The translations under genes and the position numbers were made by a program. Below are positions 8,885 through 17,655 of a stretch of DNA of 64,000 nt, piece after piece. Below the pieces are notes generated by a model that had not been told where the DNA came from, made no database searches, and was given only the letters and a program-made list of their open reading frames with translations. Source of the stretch: Uliginosibacterium paludis (GTDB taxonomy: Bacteria; Pseudomonadota; Gammaproteobacteria; Burkholderiales; Rhodocyclaceae); assembly GCF_039631355.1 (NCBI RefSeq), contig NZ_JBDIVF010000003.1, positions 1-64,000 on the forward strand, in the 5' to 3' direction. The number at the start of each line of letters is the position of its first letter. Position 1 is the stretch's first letter.

Positions 8885-10005
8885 AGATCGTTCTGTTTGC
8901 CAATACCGACTGGTTTCTCTTCAACTTCAAGCTCTCGCTGGCGCGGGCGTTGCGCGAACGCGGGGATGAGGTGATCCTGATGAGCCCGCCGGGTGACTAT
9001 GGCCCGCGCCTGCGCGAGCTGGGTTTCCGCTGGGAAGCGCTGCCGGTGTCGCGCAGCGGGGTCAATCCGCTTGCCGAAGTGGCAGTCATCCGCCGGATCG
9101 CCGCGCTCTACCGCGCCTGGCAACCGGATCTGGTCCATCACTTCACGATCAAGTGCGTCATTTACGGATCCTTTGCGGCGCGCCGGGCCGGTGTGCCGGC
9201 GATCGTCAACTCGGTAACGGGCCTCGGCTTCGCGTTGCTAGCCAATACGCCCAAGGCGCGATTGATCCGGCCGGTGGTGCTGGCGCTCTATCGGCGCGCC
9301 TTGCGGGGAACGGAAGTGATCTTCCAGAACGCCGACAATCGCGACACCCTGGCCGCGCATGGGGTGCTCACACGGAGTCATGTGCAGGTCATCGCGGGAG
9401 ACGGTATCGATGTCTCCCGTTTCCGGCCGGCGGATCAGGCTGGAGAGGCGCCAGTCGTGCTGATGATGGCCCGCCTGCTGCATTCCAAAGGCATTGCCGA
9501 CTTTGTGGCGGCTGCCGGCATCGTCCGGCAGCACAGGCCCGAGGTGCGCTTCCTGCTCGCGGGCGCCCAGGATCCGGGCAATCCGGAAAGCATCTCGGAT
9601 GCTGAGCTGGCAGGCTGGCGCAGCGAGGGCAGCGTCGAATTCCTCGGTCAGCGAAGCGACGTGCTCGAACTCAATCAGGTGGCCGGTATCGCGGTGCTGG
9701 CCAGCACGCAGGGTGAGGGGATTCCACGGGCGCTGCTGGAAGCTGCGGCCTGCGGGTTGCCGATGGTGGCGACCGACGTGCCTGGTTGCCGCGATCTGGT
9801 GGTGCCGGGCGAAACAGGGCTGCTGGTGCCGCCCGCCGACCCGCAGGCGCTGGCGCAGGCGCTGCTGGGGCTGCTGCAGGACGCGGCGGCGCGCGCGCGC
9901 ATGGGGCAGGCCGCGCGCGAGCGGGTCGAGCGATGCTTCGCGGACGCGGTGGTCATCGGAGAGACCAGCGCCGTCTATGTCCGCGCGATGGAGGCGGCGC
10001 GATGA
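8881..10005 (+). CDS. GT4-family glycosyltransferase
   Basis: A 374-residue GT-B glycosyltransferase. The N-terminal part MKIVLFANTDWFLFNFKLSL and the following HHFTIKCVIYGSFAAR and NSVTGLGF motifs are typical of CapM/PglA-like enzymes that act early on lipid-linked N-acetylamino sugars. The donor-binding half contains MMARLLHSKGIADFV (about residues 195-209) and ASTQGEGIPRALLEAAACGLP (about 275-294), with the E-x7-E motif. It is cytoplasmic and membrane-associated. It shares ATGA overlaps with the flippase before and the initiating transferase after it. Confidence 0.88.
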   Translation: MKIVLFANTDWFLFNFKLSLARALRERGDEVILMSPPGDYGPRLRELGFRWEALPVSRSGVNPLAEVAVIRRIAALYRAWQPDLVHHFTIKCVIYGSFAARRAGVPAIVNSVTGLGFALLANTPKARLIRPVVLALYRRALRGTEVIFQNADNRDTLAAHGVLTRSHVQVIAGDGIDVSRFRPADQAGEAPVVLMMARLLHSKGIADFVAAAGIVRQHRPEVRFLLAGAQDPGNPESISDAELAGWRSEGSVEFLGQRSDVLELNQVAGIAVLASTQGEGIPRALLEAAACGLPMVATDVPGCRDLVVPGETGLLVPPADPQALAQALLGLLQDAAARARMGQAARERVERCFADAVVIGETSAVYVRAMEAAR

Positions 10006-11051
10006 CACTCTGGCCGCTTGCTCTGGCCTTTGTGCTGGCAGCACTCGCGTGCCATGTGCTGGGGCGTCATGCTGCCCGCCTGCATCTGCTGGATGAGCCG
10101 GACGCCCGCAAGCAGCATGGCGCACCCGTGCCGGTGGTGGGCGGCATTGCGGTGGTGCTGGCCTTTGTGCTGGCCAGCAGCGGGCTGAGACTGCACGGGC
10201 TGCTGGCCGAGGCTTCCGGACCGGTCCTGCTGATGTTTGCGGTGGGCGTGATCGACGACGCGCGCGACCTGCCGGCGCGTTTCAAGCTGCTTCTGCAGGT
10301 GCTCGCAGCCTGGTGGCTGGTGCAGGCCAGTGGTGCCTCGCTTCACTCCCTGCCGATGCCTTTCATGAGTGGTCATCTGGTGCTGGGCGCTTTCGCGCTG
10401 CCGCTGACGGTGCTGATGGTGGTGGCGGTCATCAATGCCATCAACATGATTGACGGGCTCGACGGCCTGGCCGGCGGATGTCTTTCGATTGCGGCACTCG
10501 CGCTGGCGCTGGCAGCACAGCTCGTGGGGCGCAACGATCTGGCGCTGGTGTCGGCCACGCTGTGTGCGGCCGTCCTCGGTTTCCTGCTGTGGAATGCGCG
10601 CTGGCCCTGGCAGACGCGCGCCCGGGTGTTTCTCGGTGATGCCGGCGCGCTGGCGGTCGGCATGCTGCTGTGCTGGCTGGTGCTGAAGCTCTCGCTCTTC
10701 TGGCAGGGCTTCGATGTGGCACGCGTGCCGCTGACGGTCGCACTGGCGCCTCTGGCCGTTCCGGTGATCGACCTGATCGTGGTCGCGTTCTGGCGCATGG
10801 CCGAGGGGCGCAATCCGATGCAGGCCGATCGCGGTCATTCTCATCATCTGCTGCTGCAGATGGGCCTGAGCACCGTGGCGGCGGTGCGCCTGATGTGGCT
10901 TGCGGCAGCCCTCATTGCCGCGCTGACCTTCGGGGCCTGGCGTGCCGGGGTGCAGGAGGGCCGCCTGTTCGGCGTGCTGCTGGCGGGCTCGCTGCTGTAT
11001 CTCGTGTGGTTCCGCCTGAGCTGGCTGCGTGTCCGGAAGGGGCAGGGCTGA
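10002..11051 (+). CDS. WecA/WbpL/MraY-type undecaprenyl-phosphate phosphosugar transferase
   Basis: A 349-residue polytopic polyprenyl-phosphate GlcNAc/QuiNAc/FucNAc-1-phosphate transferase family member. Key motifs: LDEPDARKQHGAPVPVVGGI (about residues 26-45), the catalytic VGVIDDARDLP with its DD pair (about 81-91), NAINMIDGLDGLAGG (about 144-158), FLGDAG (about 209-214) and the carbohydrate-recognition loop ADRGHSHHLLLQ (about 274-285), close to the HxHHH-type motif of WecA. It would start the glycan by making a sugar-PP-undecaprenol. The ATG at 10002 overlaps the previous stop (ATGA) and precedes helix 1; an upstream frame opening has no transferase features. Confidence 0.9.
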   Translation: MTLWPLALAFVLAALACHVLGRHAARLHLLDEPDARKQHGAPVPVVGGIAVVLAFVLASSGLRLHGLLAEASGPVLLMFAVGVIDDARDLPARFKLLLQVLAAWWLVQASGASLHSLPMPFMSGHLVLGAFALPLTVLMVVAVINAINMIDGLDGLAGGCLSIAALALALAAQLVGRNDLALVSATLCAAVLGFLLWNARWPWQTRARVFLGDAGALAVGMLLCWLVLKLSLFWQGFDVARVPLTVALAPLAVPVIDLIVVAFWRMAEGRNPMQADRGHSHHLLLQMGLSTVAAVRLMWLAAALIAALTFGAWRAGVQEGRLFGVLLAGSLLYLVWFRLSWLRVRKGQG

Positions 11052-12169
11052 TGCGCATCCTCTATGTGACGACCGGGCTGGGGGTGGGGGGGGCCGAGCG
11101 CGCGCTGGAACGCCTGCTGCCGGCGCTGGCGGCCCGGGGTTTCACGCTGGCTGTGGTGTCGCTGCGCGAGCCGCAGCCGGTCGGTGCCCGGCTGCGCGAG
11201 CTGGGCATCGAGGTGCATGAGCTGGGCATGAGGCCGTCGCGACCGAGTCTTGCCGGTTTGATCCGACTGTGGCGGGTTGTCCGGCGCTTCCGGCCCGACG
11301 TGCTGCAAGGCTGGATGTATCACGGCAATCTTGCCGCCCAGCTGGCGCGGCTCGCCGCCCCTCGCGCAAAGGTGCTGCTCTCTATTCATCAGACCCTGGC
11401 AAGGCTGGAGCTTGAAAGTCTGGCAACGCGGACCGTGATCCGACTGGACGCCTGGCTGTCGCGCTTTGCCGCGAGCGTACTGTATGTCGCGCAGGCCGCT
11501 GTCGCCCAGCATGAGGCGGCCGGCTATGCGCGGCGGGCGCTGGTATTGCCGAATCCGCTGGATACCGGCGTGTTCCGGCCGGATGCACAGGCGCGCGCGG
11601 CGGTTCGTCAGGCCCTGGGTATCGGCGAGGCGCAGTTCGTCATGACCCTGCTTGGCCGGTTTCATCCTGCGAAAAATCACGAAGGTTTCCTTCGTGCGGC
11701 CGCGTGCGTTGCGGCGGAGCGTCCCGAGGTGGTGTTTTTGATGGCCGGGCTCGAGGTGGAGTCGGCGAACCCGACGCTGGCGCCCCTGCTGGCTGCGCCG
11801 GCCCTGCAGGGGCGCGTGCGGGCCCTGGGCCCGCGTGATGATGTCCCGCAGCTCCTGGCCGCCAGCGACCTGCTGGTGCTGAGTTCGATCCAGGAGGCCT
11901 TGCCGAATGTGGTGATGGAAGCCATGAGCTGTGCCGTGCCCTGTGTCGTGACCGATGTGGGCGACGCGGCGCGGATGATCGGCGACACCGGCTGGCTGGT
12001 GGCGCCGGGCGACGAGGCAGCGCTGGCCGAGGCGATGGTCCTGGCGCTGGACGAGCCGGCGACAAGCCTGGCTCAAAGGGCGGCAGCGGCACGCAACCGC
12101 GCGGTGACGCATTTCGGTCTCGACGCCGTGACAGCCCGCCATGCCGCGCTCTACCGTTCTCTGGCCTGA
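11051..12169 (+). CDS. GT4-family glycosyltransferase
   Basis: A 372-residue GT-B glycosyltransferase starting MRILYVTTGLGVGGAERALE, the typical GGAE loop of GT4 enzymes. The donor site shows LLGRFHPAKNHEGFL (about residues 199-213) and SSIQEALPNVVMEAMSCAVP (about 278-297). The start codon shares one base with the preceding stop (TGATG), so it is the last coupled gene of the glycan locus. It probably adds a sugar to the lipid-linked intermediate; order relative to the other two GT4 enzymes cannot be deduced. Confidence 0.88.
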   Translation: MRILYVTTGLGVGGAERALERLLPALAARGFTLAVVSLREPQPVGARLRELGIEVHELGMRPSRPSLAGLIRLWRVVRRFRPDVLQGWMYHGNLAAQLARLAAPRAKVLLSIHQTLARLELESLATRTVIRLDAWLSRFAASVLYVAQAAVAQHEAAGYARRALVLPNPLDTGVFRPDAQARAAVRQALGIGEAQFVMTLLGRFHPAKNHEGFLRAAACVAAERPEVVFLMAGLEVESANPTLAPLLAAPALQGRVRALGPRDDVPQLLAASDLLVLSSIQEALPNVVMEAMSCAVPCVVTDVGDAARMIGDTGWLVAPGDEAALAEAMVLALDEPATSLAQRAAAARNRAVTHFGLDAVTARHAALYRSLA

Positions 12170-12269
12170 CTTCAGCCCTTCGAGTGCTGCCCGGCAGGCC
12201 GGATCTCCGACAGACTTTCTGCCGTAATTTTTCGTTGCCCCCTGCACGCAGCTGGGTTGTAATCCGGGT

Positions 12270-12288
12270 CTTGTCACATTGGTGTCAT
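12270..12288 (+). promoter_or_regulatory. Pho box (PhoB-binding direct repeat)
   Basis: Two TGTCA half-sites at 12272-12276 and 12283-12287 lie exactly 11 bases apart (CTTGTCACATTGGTGTCAT), the spacing of PHO-box direct repeats. The site ends about 50 bases before pstS and would take the place of a -35 element; an A/T-rich stretch near 12295-12300 is the candidate -10. It implies induction under phosphate starvation. Confidence 0.82.
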
Positions 12289-12340
12289 GTTCGCGAAATA
12301 GAGTGGCGGCTCCTGATCCACGATCCATGAAAGGTTCGCA

Positions 12341-13381
12341 ATGAACAAGTTCGTACTGTTTCCCGGTCTGGTTGGCCTGGTGCTGGCTGTTTCCCCCGCT
12401 GTGCAGGCTGCATCGGTGACGGGTGCTGGCGCATCGTTCCCCGCCCCTGTCTACGCCAAGTGGGCTGACGCTTACCAGAAGGCGACCGGCAATCGTGTGA
12501 ACTATCAGTCGATCGGTTCAGGCGCCGGCATCAAGCAGATCACCGCCAAGACCGTCGATTTCGGCGCTTCCGACATGCCGCTGAAGCCGGAAGAGCTCGA
12601 AAAGGCCGGCATGGTCCAGTTCCCCACCGTGGTCGGTGGCGTGGTGGCCGTGGTCAACCTGCAGGGCGTGAAGCCGGGCGAGCTGAAGCTGACCGGCGCT
12701 GTGCTGGCTGACATCTATCTGGGCAAGATCACCAAGTGGAGCGACAAGGCGATTGCCGACCTGAACCCGGGCGTGAAGCTGCCGGAGCAGGATATCGCCG
12801 TGGTTCGCCGCGCTGACGGTTCGGGCACTTCCTTCGTGTTCACCAACTATCTGTCGAAGGTCTCCGAAGACTGGAAGACCAAGGTGGGCGAAGGTACGGC
12901 TCCGCAATGGCCGGTCGGTCTGGGCGGCAAGGGTAACGAAGGTGTTTCCGCTTTCGTGCAGCGCATTCCCGCTTCCATCGGCTATGTCGAATACGCCTAC
13001 GCCAAGCAGAACAAGCTGATCTGGACCCAGCTCCAGAACAAGGACAAGGCTTTCGTTCAGCCGGATGACGAAACCTTCAAGGCTGCAGCAGCGGGCGCTG
13101 ACTGGAGCAAGAGCTTCTACGAGATCCTGACCGAGCAACCGGGTGCGAAGGCATGGCCGATCACCAGCGCCACCTTCATCCTGATGCACAAGAGTCAGGA
13201 CAAGCCGGAGCAGGGCGCTGAAGTCCTGAAGTTCTTCGACTGGGCCTACAAGAACGGCGATGCGATGGCGACCGAGCTGGATTACGTTCCGTTGCCTGAC
13301 GCGACTGTCAAGCTGATCGCCAGCAAGGCCTGGAATGTCGTGAAGGACGGCTCCGGCAAGATGGTTTTCACCGCTAAGTAA
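12341..13381 (+). CDS. pstS: Phosphate ABC transporter substrate-binding protein PstS
   Basis: A 346-residue periplasmic phosphate-binding protein. A Sec signal peptide (residues 1-23, ending VQAA) precedes the diagnostic GAGASFPAPVYAKWADAY. Phosphate-ligand segments are present: SIGSGAGIKQ (about 57-66), DFGASDMPL and RRADGSGTSFVFTNYLS. It hands phosphate to the PstCA channel encoded downstream. It is the first gene of pstSCAB and is preceded by a Pho box. Only 9 bases separate it from pstC. No phoU, phoB or phoR follows pstB in this window. Confidence 0.97.
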   Translation: MNKFVLFPGLVGLVLAVSPAVQAASVTGAGASFPAPVYAKWADAYQKATGNRVNYQSIGSGAGIKQITAKTVDFGASDMPLKPEELEKAGMVQFPTVVGGVVAVVNLQGVKPGELKLTGAVLADIYLGKITKWSDKAIADLNPGVKLPEQDIAVVRRADGSGTSFVFTNYLSKVSEDWKTKVGEGTAPQWPVGLGGKGNEGVSAFVQRIPASIGYVEYAYAKQNKLIWTQLQNKDKAFVQPDDETFKAAAAGADWSKSFYEILTEQPGAKAWPITSATFILMHKSQDKPEQGAEVLKFFDWAYKNGDAMATELDYVPLPDATVKLIASKAWNVVKDGSGKMVFTAK

Positions 13382-13390
13382 GAACTGCTA

Positions 13391-14413
13391 ATGGACGCTT
13401 CACTTGCTGCAAGCAAAGATGACGCGCAAACCGGGGGCCTGCGGTCCCCGGTTTCTGCCGCATCTGCGGGGCCTTCGCCCCTGACCCGCAAACCGGTCTC
13501 CGACTGGAAGGAAACGCTGTTCTCCGGGCTTGTCCGCCTGGTGGCGCTGTCGGTTCTGGTTGCGCTGACGGGCATCATCGTCGCCCTGGTGTATGACGCC
13601 TGGCCGACGATCACCCATTTCGGGTTCAATTTTCTGGTGAGTTCCGAATGGAACCCGCCGATGGATCGCTACGGTGCGCTGGTGCCGATCTACGGCACGC
13701 TGGTGACGTCTGCCATCGCGCTGGTCATTGCGGTGCCGGTCAGCTTCGGTATCGCGGTCTTCCTGACCGAGCTTTCGCCCGCCTGGCTGCGTCGGCCGCT
13801 CGGCACCGCGATCGAGCTGCTCGCGGCGATTCCCAGCATCGTGTATGGCATGTGGGGCCTGCTGGTGTTCGCACCGGTATTTGCCAGTCATGTCCAGCCT
13901 TTGCTTGCTTCCACCTTCGGCAAGATTCCATTTGTCGGCGTGCTGTTTTCCGGCCCGTCGATGGGGATCGGCCTGCTGACCGCCGGCATCGTGCTGGCGA
14001 TCATGATCATTCCCTTCATCGCGTCGGTGATGCGCGACGTTTTCGAGATCACGCCGCCGATGATCCGTGAATCGGCCTACGGCCTGGGTTGCACGACCTG
14101 GGAAGTGGTCTGGAACATCGTGCTGCCTTACTCCAAGACCGGCGCGGTCGGCGGGGTGATGCTGGGCCTGGGGCGTGCGCTGGGCGAGACGATGGCGGTG
14201 ACCTTCGTCATCGGCAACACCAGCTTCCTGTCGTCGCCTTCGCTCTTCATGCCGGGCAACAGCGCAACCTCTGCGATCGCGAACGAATTTGCCGAAGCGG
14301 CGCCTGGTCTGCACACCTCGGCGCTGATCGAACTGGCCCTGGTGCTGTTCCTGATCACGCTGATCGTGCTGATGGCTTCCCGCTTCATGCTCTCACGCAT
14401 GCAGAAACACTGA
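13391..14413 (+). CDS. pstC: Phosphate ABC transporter permease PstC
   Basis: A 340-residue inner-membrane permease with six main transmembrane segments after a roughly 45-residue cytoplasmic leader. The EAA-type loop that contacts PstB is visible around RESAYGLGCTTWEVVWNIVLP (about residues 224-243). The PstC N-terminal region (TLFSGLVRLVALSVLVALTG) and LLAAIPSIVYGMWGL are family hallmarks. It pairs with PstA to form the phosphate channel. It starts 9 bases after pstS and stops 8 bases before pstA. Confidence 0.96.
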   Translation: MDASLAASKDDAQTGGLRSPVSAASAGPSPLTRKPVSDWKETLFSGLVRLVALSVLVALTGIIVALVYDAWPTITHFGFNFLVSSEWNPPMDRYGALVPIYGTLVTSAIALVIAVPVSFGIAVFLTELSPAWLRRPLGTAIELLAAIPSIVYGMWGLLVFAPVFASHVQPLLASTFGKIPFVGVLFSGPSMGIGLLTAGIVLAIMIIPFIASVMRDVFEITPPMIRESAYGLGCTTWEVVWNIVLPYSKTGAVGGVMLGLGRALGETMAVTFVIGNTSFLSSPSLFMPGNSATSAIANEFAEAAPGLHTSALIELALVLFLITLIVLMASRFMLSRMQKH

Positions 14414-14421
14414 GTCGAGCC

Positions 14422-15258
14422 ATGACCCTGTATCAGAAACGCAAGATCATCAACAATCTGGCGCTCGGCCTGTCGCTCGCCGCGATGGCTTTCGGGCTGT
14501 TCTGGCTGGGCTGGATCCTCTTTACCGTGGTTCAGCAGGGCTTTTCGGGCCTGTCAGTCAATCTCTTTACCCAGATGACCCCGCCACCCGGCGCGACCGA
14601 TGGCGGCCTGCTCAATGCGCTGGTCGGCAGCGGGCTGATGGTGAGCCTCGCGACCCTGCTCGGTACGCCGATCGGGATTCTCGCGGGCGTGTATCTGGCT
14701 GAATATGGCCGCAAGACGCTGCTGGGCAGTGCCACGCGCTATGTCAATGACCTGCTGCTGTCGGCGCCTTCTATCGTGATCGGCCTGTTCGTATGGACGG
14801 TGGTGGTCTCCCGCATGCAAAGCTATTCGGCCTGGGCCGGTATCGCCGCGCTGGCGCTGATCGTGGTGCCGGTGGTGGTCCGCACGACCGAGAACATGCT
14901 CCTGCTGGTTCCTGACGCACTGCGTGAAGCGGCGTTCGCGCTCGGCGCACCGAAGCGGATCGTGACGCTGAGCATCGTGTTGCGTGCAGCGCGCTCCGGC
15001 GTGATGACCGGCATCCTGCTGGCCGTTGCACGGATCGGCGGCGAAACGGCACCCCTGCTCTTTACCTCGCTTTCGAGCCAGTTCTGGAGCCTGGATCTGA
15101 ACAAGCCGATCGCCAGTCTGCCCGTCATGATTTCGCAGTTCGCGATGAGTCCGTTCCCCGACTGGCAGCGCATTGCCTGGGCCGGCGTTCTGATCACCAC
15201 CATGGCCGTGCTGGCGTTGAACGTGGTCGCGCGCACCTATTTCCGGCAGAAACACTGA
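14422..15258 (+). CDS. pstA: Phosphate ABC transporter permease PstA
   Basis: A 278-residue permease with six transmembrane segments and the EAA loop REAAFALGAPKRIVTLSIVL (about residues 171-190). The segment GGLLNALVGSGLMVSLATLL and the C-terminal FTSLSSQFWS are typical of PstA. It forms the membrane channel with PstC. ATG at 14422 lies 8 bases after the pstC stop; an earlier opening of the same frame runs through pstC and is not used. Confidence 0.96.
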   Translation: MTLYQKRKIINNLALGLSLAAMAFGLFWLGWILFTVVQQGFSGLSVNLFTQMTPPPGATDGGLLNALVGSGLMVSLATLLGTPIGILAGVYLAEYGRKTLLGSATRYVNDLLLSAPSIVIGLFVWTVVVSRMQSYSAWAGIAALALIVVPVVVRTTENMLLLVPDALREAAFALGAPKRIVTLSIVLRAARSGVMTGILLAVARIGGETAPLLFTSLSSQFWSLDLNKPIASLPVMISQFAMSPFPDWQRIAWAGVLITTMAVLALNVVARTYFRQKH

Positions 15259-15280
15259 ACGACTGCTCAAGGTATTACAG

Positions 15281-16048
15281 ATGACCGAATCTCAAGATAT
15301 CCATATCGAATTCCGCGACTTCAATTTCTATTACGGCCGGACTCGCGCGCTTCACAATATCAACCTGCCGATCGCACGCCAGAAGGTCACGGCCTTCATC
15401 GGTCCGTCGGGCTGTGGCAAGTCGACGCTGCTGCGCTCGATCAACCGGATGTTCGATCTCTATCCGGAGCAACGTGCTGACGGGAAGCTGCTGGTCGACG
15501 GCGTCAATGTGCTCGATCCGGGCACTGATCCGACCACGCTGCGCGCACGCGTCGGCATGGTGTTCCAGAAGCCCACGCCCTTTCCGATGTCGATTTACGA
15601 GAACATCGCGTTCGGAGTGCGTCTGCATGAGAAGCTGAGCCGTTCGGAGATGGATGAGCGTGTGGAGTGGGCACTCAACAAGGCCGCGCTCTGGAACGAA
15701 GTGAAGGACAAGCTGCAGGCGTCAGGCAGCAGTCTGTCGGGCGGTCAGCAGCAGCGTTTGTGCATCGCTCGTGGCGTGGCGGTGAAGCCCGAAGTGCTCC
15801 TGCTGGACGAGCCCACCTCGGCGCTGGATCCGATCTCGACGATGCGTATCGAAGAGCTGATCGATGAGCTGAAGAACGAGTTCACGATCGTGATCGTGAC
15901 CCACAACATGCAGCAGGCCGCGCGGATTTCGGATCACACCGCCTACATGTATCTGGGCGAGCTGATCGAGTACGGCATTACCGACCAGATCTTCATCAAG
16001 CCGGTGCACAAGGCTACTGAAGACTACATCACCGGCCGCTTCGGCTGA
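15281..16048 (+). CDS. pstB: Phosphate ABC transporter ATP-binding protein PstB
   Basis: A 255-residue ATPase. Walker A GPSGCGKST (about residues 39-47), the Q-loop MVFQKPTPFPMSIYENIAFG that distinguishes PstB, the signature LSGGQQQR (about 151-158), Walker B LLLDEPTSALDP and the H-loop VTHNMQQAARISD are all intact. It drives phosphate import and, through PhoU elsewhere, feeds the phosphate signal to PhoR. The gene closes the operon and is followed within 25 bases by a strong terminator. Confidence 0.97.
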   Translation: MTESQDIHIEFRDFNFYYGRTRALHNINLPIARQKVTAFIGPSGCGKSTLLRSINRMFDLYPEQRADGKLLVDGVNVLDPGTDPTTLRARVGMVFQKPTPFPMSIYENIAFGVRLHEKLSRSEMDERVEWALNKAALWNEVKDKLQASGSSLSGGQQQRLCIARGVAVKPEVLLLDEPTSALDPISTMRIEELIDELKNEFTIVIVTHNMQQAARISDHTAYMYLGELIEYGITDQIFIKPVHKATEDYITGRFG

Positions 16049-16070
16049 GCCGGAAGCCCTCCGCAGGATG

Positions 16071-16108
16071 GAAGGCCGTCAGGAGCGATCCTGACGGCCT
16101 TCGTGTTT
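16071..16108 (+). terminator. Rho-independent terminator after pstB
   Basis: A 14-bp perfect stem, GAAGGCCGTCAGGA (16071-16084) with its complement at 16089-16102, has a 4-base loop and is followed by a T-rich tail (GTGTTTTC). It ends the pstSCAB transcript. Confidence 0.85.
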
Positions 16109-16131
16109 TCGAGCGCCCGGATTCGGGCGTG

Positions 16132-16163
16132 AAAAAAGCCGCCGGGCTGACGCCGGGCGGCTT
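16132..16163 (-). terminator. Rho-independent terminator for the nitronate-monooxygenase-like gene
   Basis: On the minus strand a stem AAGCCGCC/GGCGGCTT (16136-16143 with 16156-16163), lengthened by further GC pairs after one mismatch, is followed directly by six T residues (complement of 16132-16137). It sits 23 bases past the stop of the minus-strand gene. Confidence 0.8.
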
Positions 16164-16185
16164 CTGATGTGCTGGCTGCGCCGGA

Positions 16186-17430
16186 TCAGGCGGGCAGGGC
16201 GATGCGGCCTTCCGTGCTGAACTGGTAATCCTTGAACACATGCTCGGCACTCAGCGAACGATAGCTGCCGTCCTCGTTTTTCGTCGTGGTGTCCTTCAGG
16301 CGATAAACATAGTGACCGCAGGTCCAGCAATCGAAGTTGCGCATGTGGGTGCACAGACAGGTCTTTTCCTTGACCGAGACCTTTTTTGCGCCGGGGTTGG
16401 CTTCAAGCGCCTTGTTATAGGCCTCGATGTAGGAGCATTGACCCTTGGCATCGAGCAGATAGCCATAGGCTTCGCAGTTGGGGCGAATGCCTGCGCCGAT
16501 CGAGGGGCTCGATTTGAGCATGCGCATCGGGTAGCCGGTCGGCGAGGTTTCATTGACCTCGACCAGATCCTCGGTTGCGCGGAAGTATTCCTGCTTCACT
16601 TTCTCGGGCAGACCGCATTCATTGGTCACGGTAAAGCGTGTGGCGACCTGTACGCCGGCAGCGCCCATCTCCATGTAGCGGACTGCATCGGTGCCGGTGA
16701 AGATGCCGCCTGCAGGAATCACGGGAATGTCCAGCTTCTCGGCTTTCAGCCAGGCCATCACGTCCGCGACGATGGACGAGAGCTCGTATTTGGCCCAGTC
16801 CATGCCGAAACCGAGGTGGCCGCCCGCGAGCGGGCCTTCCACCACGACGTAGTCGGGCAGGCGATTGGTGCGGATGTTCTTGCGGATGAAGAGCTGCAGG
16901 GCGCGAGCCGACGAAACGATGATGCCCAGCTTGGCATCGCGAAAACGCGGGTGATCCTCGATCAGCGAGAAGCTGCCCAGATGCAGTCCGGCGGCCAGCG
17001 TGATGCCGTCGATGCCGGCATCCAGCGCCGAGCGCAGGCGAACGGCCAGCGTTTCCTTAGGCGCGTTCATGGTCAGCTTTTCCATGCAGTTGATGAAGAC
17101 CATGCCGGCGCCGCGGACGGCTTCCATGGTCTTGCCCACATGCATCTTCGTGGCTTCCGCGAGCTCAGCCAGGCGGAAGTGCACGACTGACTTGTCGGTG
17201 TTTGCTACGTTGAACTTGTAGCGCTGCAGCTTTTCCTTGACGTAATTCGTGTTGAACTTGTTGTCCGACACGACCTTGATCATGGCGTCCGAAATATGGC
17301 CGATACCGCCAAGTCGGGCAGCTTCCAGCGCAAGGGCGGAGGTCGAAATATCGACACCCATGCCGCCGATCATGATCGGTACCAGCTCACGCTTGCCGAA
17401 CATCAGGCGGAAATCATCAAGTTTGGTCAT
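16186..17430 (-). CDS. Nitronate monooxygenase / NAD(P)H-dependent flavin oxidoreductase-like protein with Cys-rich tail
   Basis: A 414-residue TIM-barrel flavoprotein of the 2-nitropropane dioxygenase / YrpB group. It starts with the FMN-binding PIMIGGMGVDISTSALA. VEGPLAGGHLGFG (about residues 204-216) and IPAGGIFTGTDAVRYMEMGA (about 240-259) form the phosphate-binding loops. Unlike short nitronate monooxygenases it has a C-terminal extension of about 100 residues containing six cysteines, C319, C332, C358, C360, C368 and C371, the last four in a C-x-C-x7-C-x2-C arrangement that could hold a metal or Fe-S cluster. The physiological substrate is unknown. It stands alone between pstB and purB, with its own terminator. 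Confidence 0.78.
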   Translation of the reverse strand: MTKLDDFRLMFGKRELVPIMIGGMGVDISTSALALEAARLGGIGHISDAMIKVVSDNKFNTNYVKEKLQRYKFNVANTDKSVVHFRLAELAEATKMHVGKTMEAVRGAGMVFINCMEKLTMNAPKETLAVRLRSALDAGIDGITLAAGLHLGSFSLIEDHPRFRDAKLGIIVSSARALQLFIRKNIRTNRLPDYVVVEGPLAGGHLGFGMDWAKYELSSIVADVMAWLKAEKLDIPVIPAGGIFTGTDAVRYMEMGAAGVQVATRFTVTNECGLPEKVKQEYFRATEDLVEVNETSPTGYPMRMLKSSPSIGAGIRPNCEAYGYLLDAKGQCSYIEAYNKALEANPGAKKVSVKEKTCLCTHMRNFDCWTCGHYVYRLKDTTTKNEDGSYRSLSAEHVFKDYQFSTEGRIALPA

Positions 17431-17585
17431 TGGGGCTACCTAAAATGCTGCGAGCTTGCCGGTCCTGGGTGGCCGGCTTGTGGTTCCCGTGTGGCCGGAA
17501 CAGCCCGGCTGCACGCACGAACGCGGGATTGTACCGGGATTGACCGGCGCGTGCCGATGCCGCTCATGCTCTTCCTGACTCTAGC

Positions 17586-17615
17586 TGCAGACAGTGATGC
17601 TTGCACGGCTATAAT
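17586..17615 (+). promoter_or_regulatory. Putative purB promoter
   Basis: A consensus -10 TATAAT (17610-17615) lies 40 bases before the purB ATG. The -35 is weak (TGCAGA at 17586-17591, 18-base spacer). The divergent neighbour makes this the only place for a purB promoter. Confidence 0.6.
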
Positions 17616-17655
17616 CCCGCGCTGACGTCCCGCAACTTCCCGATACCGGATTCCA

